NCBI GenBank assembly: GCA_025463135.1
Contig: JAOAPY010000005.1
Location: forward strand, 186,001 to 250,000
Length of the DNA: 64,000 nt
Direction of reading: 5' to 3'
From: Acidobacteriota bacterium
Lineage (GTDB): Bacteria; Acidobacteriota; Blastocatellia; Pyrinomonadales; Pyrinomonadaceae
Shown here: positions 1 to 7,806 of the stretch, piece by piece
Layout of the letters: every line of letters begins with the position of its first letter
Position numbering within the stretch: position 1 is the stretch's first letter
Position numbers and translations under genes: made by a program
Notes under the pieces: model-generated
Database searches by the model: none
What the model saw: only the letters and a program-made list of their open reading frames with translations
Told to the model about the DNA's origin: nothing

Positions 1-1233
1 TACGAATACGGGCGGGTCAGCTCGCATTCCTCCATGCCCGTTGTCTCTTACTCTGACTATGCTCAAGCGATTGTTCGTCGAGACCGGATCTCGGTTGCCA
101 TAGACGTAGTAAACATCACCGTTGTTGGGATCGACAGCCGCGTGCAGCACGCCACCGAACAGCGCATTAACAGTCGCGAACTTTGGAGTGGGCTGTGTCG
201 AATCACCCGTGGCGACGATCATCCCGTTGATATTTCCATTCAAGGACCAGGTGTTGCCGCCATCGGTCGAACGATTTAAACGATAGTTGATCGTCTGGTA
301 ATCAGGGCGGCAAGCCTGGTTCGCCTGTTCCTGAAAGAGGGCATAAACATATCCATTGCGCGAATCAGTTGTCAGCCTGAAGCCGGGATTAATGCAAGGC
401 GTATAAGAAACGCCGGCGCGCTTCTGTAGTGTGTAGTTAGGTGGATTGGTTGCGCGCGAGACGGCGACACGCATCTCGGCATAATCATAGACAGGTGGAT
501 CGACAACCAGGTTAACGAAGCCAATATAAACATTTTGCCGGCTCGCATCGAAGGGATCGCGATTGACGAGCAGCCAGGGTTGGTCCGTATCGCCGCCGAC
601 ACTTTGCAGAACGTTCAACCCCACGGCGCGGCTGTCGCTGCCAAGCAGCCAGTTCCACGAACCGGCGCCGGCAGCATTCAACGTCGACCCGCTGAAAAGA
701 TCGGTGTAGTTGCCGCTCTGGAAAACTCCCGTGAGCGTATTGGCAGGACCAAAGTCAACTGTCTGATCGCAGGGACAACCGGTGGCCGTTGAAGCTCGGC
801 CGGTCGGTATCGGCACAGAAAATTGTTTTGTCCAAAGGTTGCCGCCATCAAGCGATTGCCAAAGCGGCGCCTGATTGCTGCTGGTCCATGAACCTGAGAA
901 AGTCGTCAGAACAATTTCGTTGGGATTCGACGGATTCACAGCGATGCTGGCTTCGCTATCTCCAAAAGTGTCGCTTGAGGCCAATGAAGGATTTGAATTG
1001 CTGACTACCGCATCACGTACGAGGACACTGGCGTTAGCCGCCTCCGGCAGTGCGGATCGGTTTAGCGGGCGATAGTCTTCGGGCAGCGCTGCACGGTAAT
1101 AGTGGGTGAGATCGGGTTCATCATGCAGGGCGCCGCGACGTTGCGCTGCGTTTTGTTTGTGCGCGGTTGACGGTGCGATCAGCGCCAGAGCCGAAATGAA
1201 TAAGGCGAGGATGGTAACGGCGAACTGCTTCAT
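1..1233 (-). CDS. Secreted BNR/Asp-box repeat protein, C-terminus beyond left edge
   Basis: The frame is open from an ATG at 1233 to the first base of the window, giving 411 codons with no stop, so the 3' end is missing. Residues 1-24 form a signal peptide (basic start MKQF, hydrophobic core, PSTA cleavage region), so the product is exported. Two Asp-box motifs are visible, SLDGGNLW near residue 127 and STDGGNTW near residue 324, each surrounded by beta-strand-rich sequence, as in sialidase-like beta-propellers. Asp boxes are structural and do not prove glycosidase activity, and no catalytic residues can be assigned. It could equally be an adhesive or structural propeller. Confidence 0.8.
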   Translation of the reverse strand, partial: MKQFAVTILALFISALALIAPSTAHKQNAAQRRGALHDEPDLTHYYRAALPEDYRPLNRSALPEAANASVLVRDAVVSNSNPSLASSDTFGDSEASIAVNPSNPNEIVLTTFSGSWTSSNQAPLWQSLDGGNLWTKQFSVPIPTGRASTATGCPCDQTVDFGPANTLTGVFQSGNYTDLFSGSTLNAAGAGSWNWLLGSDSRAVGLNVLQSVGGDTDQPWLLVNRDPFDASRQNVYIGFVNLVVDPPVYDYAEMRVAVSRATNPPNYTLQKRAGVSYTPCINPGFRLTTDSRNGYVYALFQEQANQACRPDYQTINYRLNRSTDGGNTWSLNGNINGMIVATGDSTQPTPKFATVNALFGGVLHAAVDPNNGDVYYVYGNRDPVSTNNRLSIVRVRDNGHGGMRADPPVFV

Positions 1234-1399
1234 TGTTAATTACTCTATCGGGTTTTCAATTCCGTTTTGATAGCGCACTGGTGCGCCCGCGCGCACTATA
1301 ACCACGTACCTGAATTTCTCGAACGTCGGGCGCACAAGTGCGCTTTCTAAACGGTGCCGATTCAAGGTTCCTTTGCGAATAAGGAGTTTGCCTTTCATT

Positions 1400-2365
1400 T
1401 CATGTCTGCGGTACCGGGACACTTATTCGGGCCGGCAGGGGAGTGACTACTTTACCAGACGGCACACACAAAACGGGACAGGGGGAATTGCGGACCACTC
1501 GTTCAATCTCTGAACCCAGCACCGGCGTCCCGCCAAACAGCGAGGCGTGAACATTGGTGCCGATGATGATCAGGTCTGCCTCCTTTTCGGCTGCCAGGGT
1601 AACGATTTCTTCATAAGGCCGGCCCTCCGCGATGTGCGAGATGGCGGGCGGATCGTCTTCGCGTCTGAGCAGCGCCATCTTTTCCTGCACGTACTTGCGC
1701 AGATGAGTAAGCGCGCCGAGCCCGCCCTCGGGAAACATTACCGAAATCTGTTCGATGTAATCGCCAATCACATAGACAGCGTGCAGTTCGGCGCCGGTAC
1801 GATTGGCGAGTTGATGCGCCACCTGGGTAGCGGCCGATGACGATGGGCGAAAGTTTGTGGCCAACAGAATACGATTCAAGTGGATTTCCGAGTGCTTACC
1901 CCGGTACTCCACAAAATCGTGTTGCGGCGGCCGAATGGTGAGCACTGGGCACGGTGCTTCGGCAATGATCTCTTCGGCCGTCGAACCCCAAAGCGCGCGC
2001 GAGAGCCCTTTGCGACCGTGGGTCACCACCGTTACCAGATCAATGCCATAGCCGCGCACGGCCCGCGCAATTTCCGACGCCGGCTCGCCTTCAACAATTA
2101 CCGGTTCAACTTCAAGACCGGAAAGAAGGGGATCCGACAGCAACTCTTGCACCTGCGCGCGCAACTGGACGAGCCAGCGATTTTCCTGCTCTTCAAACAC
2201 ATGTTCCGGAAGCGTCAGCAGGTTTTCAGGAACTTTTGCACTCTGTACGCTGAAGAGAACTACGCGCCCGCCCCCGCTGCGCGCGAAGGCCGCAGCATAC
2301 TTCAACGCCGCGCGGGCGTGCGTCGTAAAGTCGGTAGGGAAGAGAATGTTTCGAAAGGGGTACAC
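1400..2365 (-). CDS. Tandem-domain universal stress protein
   Basis: The protein has two UspA domains, at about residues 1-146 and 163-305. The first ends with THGRKGLSRALWGST, which fits the G-x2-G-x9-G(S/T) nucleotide-binding signature, so it probably binds ATP. The second has TNVHASLFGGTPVLGSE, a degenerate version. Each domain ends in the family's CPVL strand. Proteins of this family are cytoplasmic stress-response factors; no specific partner is visible. The start is GTG at 2365 and has no convincing Shine-Dalgarno site, because an AT-rich heptamer repeat lies directly upstream. No closer ATG exists before the first strand (NILFPTDF), so this start is retained. Confidence 0.92.
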   Translation of the reverse strand: MYPFRNILFPTDFTTHARAALKYAAAFARSGGGRVVLFSVQSAKVPENLLTLPEHVFEEQENRWLVQLRAQVQELLSDPLLSGLEVEPVIVEGEPASEIARAVRGYGIDLVTVVTHGRKGLSRALWGSTAEEIIAEAPCPVLTIRPPQHDFVEYRGKHSEIHLNRILLATNFRPSSSAATQVAHQLANRTGAELHAVYVIGDYIEQISVMFPEGGLGALTHLRKYVQEKMALLRREDDPPAISHIAEGRPYEEIVTLAAEKEADLIIIGTNVHASLFGGTPVLGSEIERVVRNSPCPVLCVPSGKVVTPLPARISVPVPQT

Positions 2366-2370
2366 GGAAA

Positions 2371-2481
2371 AATTTCGAATTTCGAATTGCGGATTTAGAA
2401 TTTCAATCCACTAGCGCCCTCTCAAACTTGGATTAATGGTCTGTCCGGAATTCGCAATTCGAAATCCGCAATCCGAAATTC
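2371..2481. repeat. Heptameric GGATTGC/GGATTTC-type inverted repeat
   Basis: Two AT-rich arms (about 2371-2409 and 2447-2481), made of 7-base units such as aattcga and atccgca, face each other between the universal stress gene and the gene ending at 2482. The right arm touches the TAG stop codon of that gene. Similar arms occur at 11308-11382 and 18669-18703. Confidence 0.75.
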
Positions 2482-3288
2482 CTACAGGACGCGCGTCCCG
2501 GCAATCTGGTTGAGTTGGGGAGTGAATTGACTCAGACCGTTTGGGCGCATACGCGCGGCGACAGCCAGTTCGATGGCGACGATTTCACGAAAGCGCTTGC
2601 TATCTTTTCCAATCGCCAGTTTGTTGATGACCCGCCGCAGGCAATCGCTCAGCGCAGACACAAAGACTTTAGCCGCGGGCTGATCGTTGAGAGTGATTGT
2701 TCTGTCAGCATAGGTCAGGCCGCCGGCCGTTGGATCCAGAAATGGATAGTCGTCGCCAAGGCTGATGCGCGCGGCTCGGAAAGCTGATTCAAAATCCGCG
2801 CCGAGGTATACAACCGCCCGCTCAACGGCGCCGATCAACTTGCCGCCGGCGTCCATGAGATCCGCCCAATCCATTTCGTCCGGATTTTCTTCGGTGGCCG
2901 TTGTTGTTGATGCGGGGAACGCGGATGTAAAAGCAGCACCGGCCCCGGCGGCACTCTTACGCTTAACCGGGGCGCCGCCGGCGTTGCTTTCCGCCGGACT
3001 TTCTTTCGGACCTTCCCGATTTTCGTAGACGGCGATCCGGCCCCCCGGCTCGCGAGCGTGCACCAGCAAGCGCTCCATCGCGCCATCGCTTTCCGATGCA
3101 CGCCCGTTAGCGCGATCAATCTCAGCCACCGCCGGCTCACTCGCCCCATGCAAGCGAACTTCAGCTTCATATTGATCCACGATAACGTGCAAGGTGCCCA
3201 TGAACTCCTGCTGCCGCAGATGCCGGATCAAAGCAGCGAGATTGACGTAACTCGTGCTCAATTCTTCGAAAGTTTTGCTGGTGCCCAT
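2482..3288 (-). CDS. Hypothetical cytoplasmic protein
   Basis: A 268-residue protein with no signal peptide or membrane helix. The first 90 residues (ALIRHLRQQEFMGTLHV, then acidic beta-strand sequence ending RIAVYEN) loosely resemble the DUF4388/PATAN type of small sensory domain, but the match is weak. Residues 95-135 are low-complexity (Pro, Ala, Ser, Thr). Residues 140-268 form a second region rich in alternating helix (DLMDAGGKLIGAVERAV; SALSDCLRRVINKLAIG). It stands alone between repeat-filled spaces. The start ATG has only a weak upstream AGGG. Function is unknown. Confidence 0.75.
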   Translation of the reverse strand: MGTSKTFEELSTSYVNLAALIRHLRQQEFMGTLHVIVDQYEAEVRLHGASEPAVAEIDRANGRASESDGAMERLLVHAREPGGRIAVYENREGPKESPAESNAGGAPVKRKSAAGAGAAFTSAFPASTTTATEENPDEMDWADLMDAGGKLIGAVERAVVYLGADFESAFRAARISLGDDYPFLDPTAGGLTYADRTITLNDQPAAKVFVSALSDCLRRVINKLAIGKDSKRFREIVAIELAVAARMRPNGLSQFTPQLNQIAGTRVL

Positions 3289-3406
3289 TGCAGAAGTACC
3301 CTGGAATTCCGACTGATTAGCGGAATAAGTGCCTGGCAGCGGAGTCTAGCAAAAAAAGACGATAGACGATAGACCATCGGCGATGGAGGAACGATGGAGG
3401 TGCTTA

Positions 3407-3477
3407 GAGTACCGCCTTCAGGCGGTTTATACGCCTCACTTCCTAAAAACCAAAGACCCGACTGAAGTCGGTACTCC
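3407..3477. repeat. Palindromic repeat, TACCGACTTCAGTCGG family, copy 1
   Basis: The arms GAGTACCGCCTTCAGGCGG and CCGACTGAAGTCGGTACTC are inverted relative to each other across a spacer of about 30 bases. The element fills most of the 316-base gap before the permease gene; nothing else is seen there apart from the ribosome-binding site. A second near-identical copy lies at 5392-5473 and half a copy at 57441-57460. An open frame runs through this element into the permease gene, but it is not part of the protein. Confidence 0.85.
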
Positions 3478-3604
3478 AAACACCCGTTCCCGCAGTTTTT
3501 TCTTTACCTTAATCCGCGTTCCGTGCCAAACTCCGCAGCTACACTTCCTGATCCAATCGAGCAGTTGCGATTTATTCATCATCTTTTGCGGAGGGCGAAA
3601 CACT

Positions 3605-5353
3605 TTGCTTAAAGGAATTTTTCGCACCAAGAACCTCGACGACATCCTGGCCGCCTTAAGCGAGCAAAAGCACAAACTGAAACGCACACTTGGGCCGCTC
3701 AATATCACGCTGCTCGGCATTGGCGCGATCATTGGCGCGGGCATTTTCGCCACCGTCGGTACCGCCGCTGCCGGCGATGCGGCGCGCCCCGGCGCCGGCC
3801 CATCCTTGATGCTGAGTTTTGGCATCACGGCAGTCGTCTGCGCCTTTACAGCGCTCTGCTACGCTGAGATGGCAGCGATGGTGCCCATCTCCGGCTCGGC
3901 TTACACCTATTCCTACGCCACGCTGGGAGAATTAGTCGCCTGGATTATTGGTTGGGATTTGATTCTCGAATATGCCATCGGCAACGTGGCCGTGGCCATC
4001 AGTTGGGCGAATTATTTCAGATCGTTTATGCATGACGCGCTGGGCGTCGATATCCCGCAATGGCTGTCAACTGATTTTCGCACGGCCAGGAAAATACCAG
4101 GCCTCATCGATAGTGCGCCCCACATTTTTGGTGTCCCGGTTGTGTTCAATTTGCTCGCCTTCGGAATTGTCGCCTTGATCACAATTGTATTGGTGTGGGG
4201 TATCAGGGAGTCGGCCGGATTCAACGCCATCATGGTGGGCGTTAAGATCGTGGTGCTGCTTTTTTTCATAGGCTTTCTTATTTACGTGGTTTCGCCAACA
4301 AAGATGGCCACGAACTGGCATCCATTCCAACCAATGGGATGGGGTGGCACGTTGGCCGGGGCAGCCGTGGTTTTCTTTGCCTACATCGGCTTTGACGCTG
4401 TTTCCACCGTGGCCGAAGAAACAAAGAATCCGGCCCGAGATCTGCCCATCGGCATAATCGCCTCGCTGATCATCTGCACGATCTTTTACGTCGTGGTGGC
4501 CGCCGTCTTTACCGGTGCAATGCCTTATCCAGTGCTGGTCAACAAACTGGCAACGGAACAGGCAGAGCCGCTGACAATGGCACTCAGGTTCGTAGCGCCG
4601 GACGCACGCTGGGCCACAGGACTTGTCGACTTCGGCTCGGTTGTCGCGCACACGGCCGTGTTGCTTGTTTTCCAACTCGGACAACCGCGCATCTTCTTCT
4701 CGATGGCCCGCGATGGTCTGTTGCCCCCTGTCTTTGCGAAGGTACATCCGAAATTCAAGACGCCGCACGTCACGACGATCATGACCGGCGTTATCGTCGG
4801 CCTGTTTGCAGCAGTGATGAGCATCGACGAGATGGTCGACCTTACCAACATCGGGACGCTGTTTGCCTTTGTGTTGGTGTGCGTCGGCATCACGATTCTC
4901 CGTTACAAGGATCCAGACCGGCACCGGCCATTCAAGGTTCCCTTTGGCGCCTGGTTTCTGCCGATGCTCGGCGCCGTATCATGTATTTTTCTGATGTACT
5001 ATCTGCCGCCCACGTCCTGGTGGCGCTTTGTAGCCTGGTTGATGATTGGCCTGTCGATTTATCTTTCATACGGCTACGCGCGCAGCGAACTGGGAAACAA
5101 AGCTGGACGTTCCCGGATAACGCCGAGTTGGCTTTCGTTGTTGGGGTTCGGATGCTTTTTGATTGCCGTCGGCATATTGATCGTCCCGCACGATTCCAGC
5201 ATGAGCGAACTCTGGGCGAAGATGGCGACGGGCATGGCCGAAGGCAAGCGCACGATCATCGCATTTGGGTTCATCGGCGTCGGACTGCTTTTGGGAGTTG
5301 TGGGATTTGTTTTGGGGCTCTCCCGAGGCGAGGTTACTACGCCAGCCCCTTGA
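3605..5353 (+). CDS. APC-family amino-acid permease (cationic amino-acid transporter type)
   Basis: Multi-pass inner-membrane transporter. The first helix has GIGAIIGAGIFATVG, the unwound substrate-binding helix typical of the APC superfamily, followed by about 11-13 more hydrophobic segments. FFAYIGFDAVSTVAEETKNP is the conserved helix 6/loop signature of the cationic amino-acid transporter group. I chose the TTG at 3605 (582 residues) because GGAGG at 3590-3594 sits 10 bases upstream. The longer frame from 3383 would translate a palindromic repeat and adds no membrane structure. Substrate is probably a basic or branched amino acid. The next gene, cstA, is also an uptake carrier, separated by another repeat. 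Confidence 0.9.
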   Translation: MLKGIFRTKNLDDILAALSEQKHKLKRTLGPLNITLLGIGAIIGAGIFATVGTAAAGDAARPGAGPSLMLSFGITAVVCAFTALCYAEMAAMVPISGSAYTYSYATLGELVAWIIGWDLILEYAIGNVAVAISWANYFRSFMHDALGVDIPQWLSTDFRTARKIPGLIDSAPHIFGVPVVFNLLAFGIVALITIVLVWGIRESAGFNAIMVGVKIVVLLFFIGFLIYVVSPTKMATNWHPFQPMGWGGTLAGAAVVFFAYIGFDAVSTVAEETKNPARDLPIGIIASLIICTIFYVVVAAVFTGAMPYPVLVNKLATEQAEPLTMALRFVAPDARWATGLVDFGSVVAHTAVLLVFQLGQPRIFFSMARDGLLPPVFAKVHPKFKTPHVTTIMTGVIVGLFAAVMSIDEMVDLTNIGTLFAFVLVCVGITILRYKDPDRHRPFKVPFGAWFLPMLGAVSCIFLMYYLPPTSWWRFVAWLMIGLSIYLSYGYARSELGNKAGRSRITPSWLSLLGFGCFLIAVGILIVPHDSSMSELWAKMATGMAEGKRTIIAFGFIGVGLLLGVVGFVLGLSRGEVTTPAP

Positions 5354-5391
5354 GCGGCTAGCGCACGGGTGTCGAACTGAAAGGCGAGGCC

Positions 5392-5473
5392 ACAGGCGTT
5401 TAGAGTACCGACTTCAGTCGGGCTTTTCCTCGATACAAACCACCCGACTGAAGTCGGTACTCTGAACGCCTGT
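5392..5473. repeat. Palindromic repeat, TACCGACTTCAGTCGG family, copy 2
   Basis: Nested inverted repeat: the outer arms ACAGGCGTTTAGAGTACC and GGTACTCTGAACGCCTGT enclose CGACTTCAGTCGGG/CCCGACTGAAGTCG. It occupies almost all of the space between the permease stop and the cstA start, so a transcript through it would form a long hairpin. Confidence 0.9.
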
Positions 5474-5489
5474 AGCCAGTCAAGTCTCC

Positions 5490-7358
5490 ATGAACGCACT
5501 TCCAATCATTGTCGGCGCCTTATGCGTGATCGCGATCTCGTATCGCTACTACTCTGCCTTCATCGCAGCCAAGGTCCTGGCGCTTGACGACAAACGACCG
5601 GTGCCTTCGCAAACGATGTACGACGGCCACAATTATTATCCAACCAACAAGTGGGTGCTGTTCGGCCATCACTTCGCGGCCATCTCTGGTGCTGGTCCAT
5701 TGATTGGTCCGGTGCTCGCAGCGCAATTCGGTTTCCTGCCGGGATTGTTGTGGCTGGTGATTGGCGTCTGTCTGGGCGGCGCCGTTCACGACTTCATGAT
5801 TTTGGTCGCCAGCATCCGGCGCAAAGGAAAGTCGCTGGCGGAAATTGCGCGTACTGAGATTAGTCCGCTGTCAGGTTTTGTCGCCGGCGTCGCCATCCTT
5901 TTCATTGTCGTGATCGCCCTGGCAGGCTTGGGTCTGGTGGTGGTGAACGCGCTCGCTGAATCGCCCTGGGGTACGTTCACCGTCGGCTTCACGATTCCGC
6001 TCGCGCTATTCATGGGTCTGTACATGTACCGCTTTCGCAAAGGCCGGATTACCGAGGCGACAATAATCGGCGTGATCGGCCTGTTGCTTGCGGTGTACCT
6101 GGGCGGGCGCATAGCGGATTCGTCCTGGGCCCATGCTTTCACGCTTTCGCGTAATACTCTGATCATTCTGATGGCCGGCTATGGCTTCATCGCTTCGGTC
6201 CTGCCGGTGTGGATGTTGTTGTGCCCGCGCGATTACCTTTCGTCTTATCTCAAGATCGGCACGGTGGCTTTTCTGATCGTCGGCGTGATTCTGGTCCATC
6301 CAAACCTGAACATGCCGGCATTGACTCCCTTTGTATCCGGCGGGGGACCGGTGATTCCCGGCAAGGTTTATCCGTTTGTCTTCATCACCATCGCCTGCGG
6401 CGCCATCAGCGGCTTTCATGCGTTGATAGCTTCCGGCACGACGCCCAAGATGATCGCCAAAGAAACTGATGCGCGAGTGATCGGTTACGGCAGCATGCTG
6501 ATGGAAGGCGTGGTGGGCGTAGTCGCGCTGATTGCGGCCACTTCACTTTTCCCCGGCGACTATTTCGCCATTAACACGTTGCAAAAAACCGACGCGCAAA
6601 AAAGTGCTTATGTGAAGCTGGTCAACGAACATTCGGCGGAAGGCTTTGATCTCAAGCCGCAGGAAATCGATCGGCTGGAGCAGGAGTCGGGCGAAAAGAA
6701 TTTGCGTGGCCGGACGGGCGGCGCGGTAACGCTGGCGCTCGGGATTGCGAAAATCTTTGACGCTATTCCCGGACTGCGCGGTCTGATGAAATATTGGTAT
6801 CACTTCGCCATCATGTTCGAAGCGTTGTTTATCCTCACCACGATTGACACCGGCACGCGCGTGGCGCGTTTTCTTTTGGGCGAGTTCGGCGGCCGCGCTT
6901 ACCAGAAATTTGAGGAACCCAACTGGCAGCCCGGAGCGATCATCACCACCGCGATTGTAGTGCTGGCCTGGGCCGCGTTTATATGGTCGGGTTCGATTTC
7001 CACCATCTGGCCCATGTTCGGTATCGCCAATCAGTTGCTGGCCGCCGTGGCCCTGTGTGTGGCGACGACGATCATCATCAACTCCGGCAAGGCGCGTTAT
7101 TGCTGGGTAACAATTTTGCCGCTCAGCTTTGTTGGCAGTACGACGCTGGTCGCCGGGTGGGAATCGATTACTGATATCTTCTGGCCGCTTTCGCAGAAGC
7201 CTGAGACTGCGTGGCAGGGTTACATCAATGTTTCTCTCACGGCGATTATCATGGTGGCAGCCGTGGTTATTCTCATCGATTCGATCCGTCGCTGGCTCGG
7301 CTTTGGCAAGCGACCGGAGAGTATCGTGGACTATGTCGAGGCGCAGCCGATTGCATAA
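5490..7358 (+). CDS. cstA: Carbon starvation protein CstA family transporter
   Basis: A 622-residue polytopic membrane protein. Diagnostic CstA segments are [20 protein letters not shown] near residue 44, [17 protein letters not shown] just after it, and the late [19 protein letters not shown]. About 16 hydrophobic helices are present, and one soluble insertion (about residues 365-405, [17 protein letters not shown]) lies between helices. Family members import peptides or pyruvate during carbon limitation. The start ATG has no clear Shine-Dalgarno site because the preceding palindromic repeat ends 16 bases away. A 59-residue membrane protein follows on the same strand. Confidence 0.95.
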   Translation: MNALPIIVGALCVIAISYRYYSAFIAAKVLALDDKRPVPSQTMYDGHNYYPTNKWVLFGHHFAAISGAGPLIGPVLAAQFGFLPGLLWLVIGVCLGGAVHDFMILVASIRRKGKSLAEIARTEISPLSGFVAGVAILFIVVIALAGLGLVVVNALAESPWGTFTVGFTIPLALFMGLYMYRFRKGRITEATIIGVIGLLLAVYLGGRIADSSWAHAFTLSRNTLIILMAGYGFIASVLPVWMLLCPRDYLSSYLKIGTVAFLIVGVILVHPNLNMPALTPFVSGGGPVIPGKVYPFVFITIACGAISGFHALIASGTTPKMIAKETDARVIGYGSMLMEGVVGVVALIAATSLFPGDYFAINTLQKTDAQKSAYVKLVNEHSAEGFDLKPQEIDRLEQESGEKNLRGRTGGAVTLALGIAKIFDAIPGLRGLMKYWYHFAIMFEALFILTTIDTGTRVARFLLGEFGGRAYQKFEEPNWQPGAIITTAIVVLAWAAFIWSGSISTIWPMFGIANQLLAAVALCVATTIIINSGKARYCWVTILPLSFVGSTTLVAGWESITDIFWPLSQKPETAWQGYINVSLTAIIMVAAVVILIDSIRRWLGFGKRPESIVDYVEAQPIA

Positions 7359-7419
7359 CCAGGATTCTTGTTTCTCGCTATGTGGGCGATGGTTGCGGCA
7401 ATGCTGAGGAAAGAATGCG

Positions 7420-7599
7420 ATGAGGGCATTAACAAAGATTAAGCTGATCGTTGTACCAATGATTATTATCACTTTTGTTGGTCTTAAGACCTTTTTGGAT
7501 AATCACATGATTCTGGTCCCCATGTTTTGTGTTGTGGGGTTCATCCTCTCCTTCATTCTGTTGGCCAAATGGAACAGAGAGCGTCTACGCGGTAAGTGA
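7420..7599 (+). CDS. Small two-helix membrane protein downstream of cstA
   Basis: A 59-residue frame beginning MRALTKIKLIVVPMIIITFV. GAGGA lies nine bases before the ATG. Two hydrophobic stretches (about residues 8-20 and 31-50) are separated by a short GLKTFLDNHM loop, and the protein ends in a basic tail (KWNRERLRGK). It starts 61 bases after cstA and is likely co-transcribed. It does not resemble YbdD/YjiX, the small soluble protein that accompanies CstA in enterobacteria. It is short, so a chance frame cannot be ruled out, but the ribosome-binding site and helix pattern support it. Confidence 0.6.
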   Translation: MRALTKIKLIVVPMIIITFVGLKTFLDNHMILVPMFCVVGFILSFILLAKWNRERLRGK

Positions 7600-7806
7600 A
7601 TCTTCCAATAATTTGGTCTCTGCTACTCCGTTGTAGATTGGACATGGCCCCCGTCCATCGGCAATAATACCCGGTTTCGCGCGGCCGGCTGCTTCGTTCT
7701 CATGAACGGCAAAGGCTTTTGGATTGCCCAAAAGCTTCGTAGCCCGCGCGTTCAGGGCAGTTAAATCTCGCCTGTATCTAAACGACCGGAAAGGAAACGT
7801 CCCATC

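Noticed and set aside
1240-1422. Small minus-strand frame between the stress protein and the BNR protein
   Set aside because: Overlaps the end of the stress protein gene and has no coding features beyond chance.
3383-3604. N-terminal extension of the permease frame
   Set aside because: It translates a palindromic repeat and lies upstream of a TTG start with a strong ribosome-binding site.
4067-4924. Long minus-strand frame over the permease gene
   Set aside because: Shadow frame of a well-supported transporter, Cys/His/Gln-rich and without recognisable domain.
6543-7472. Minus-strand 309-residue frame over cstA
   Set aside because: Shadow of the CstA reading frame; composition is abnormal and it crosses the small downstream gene.
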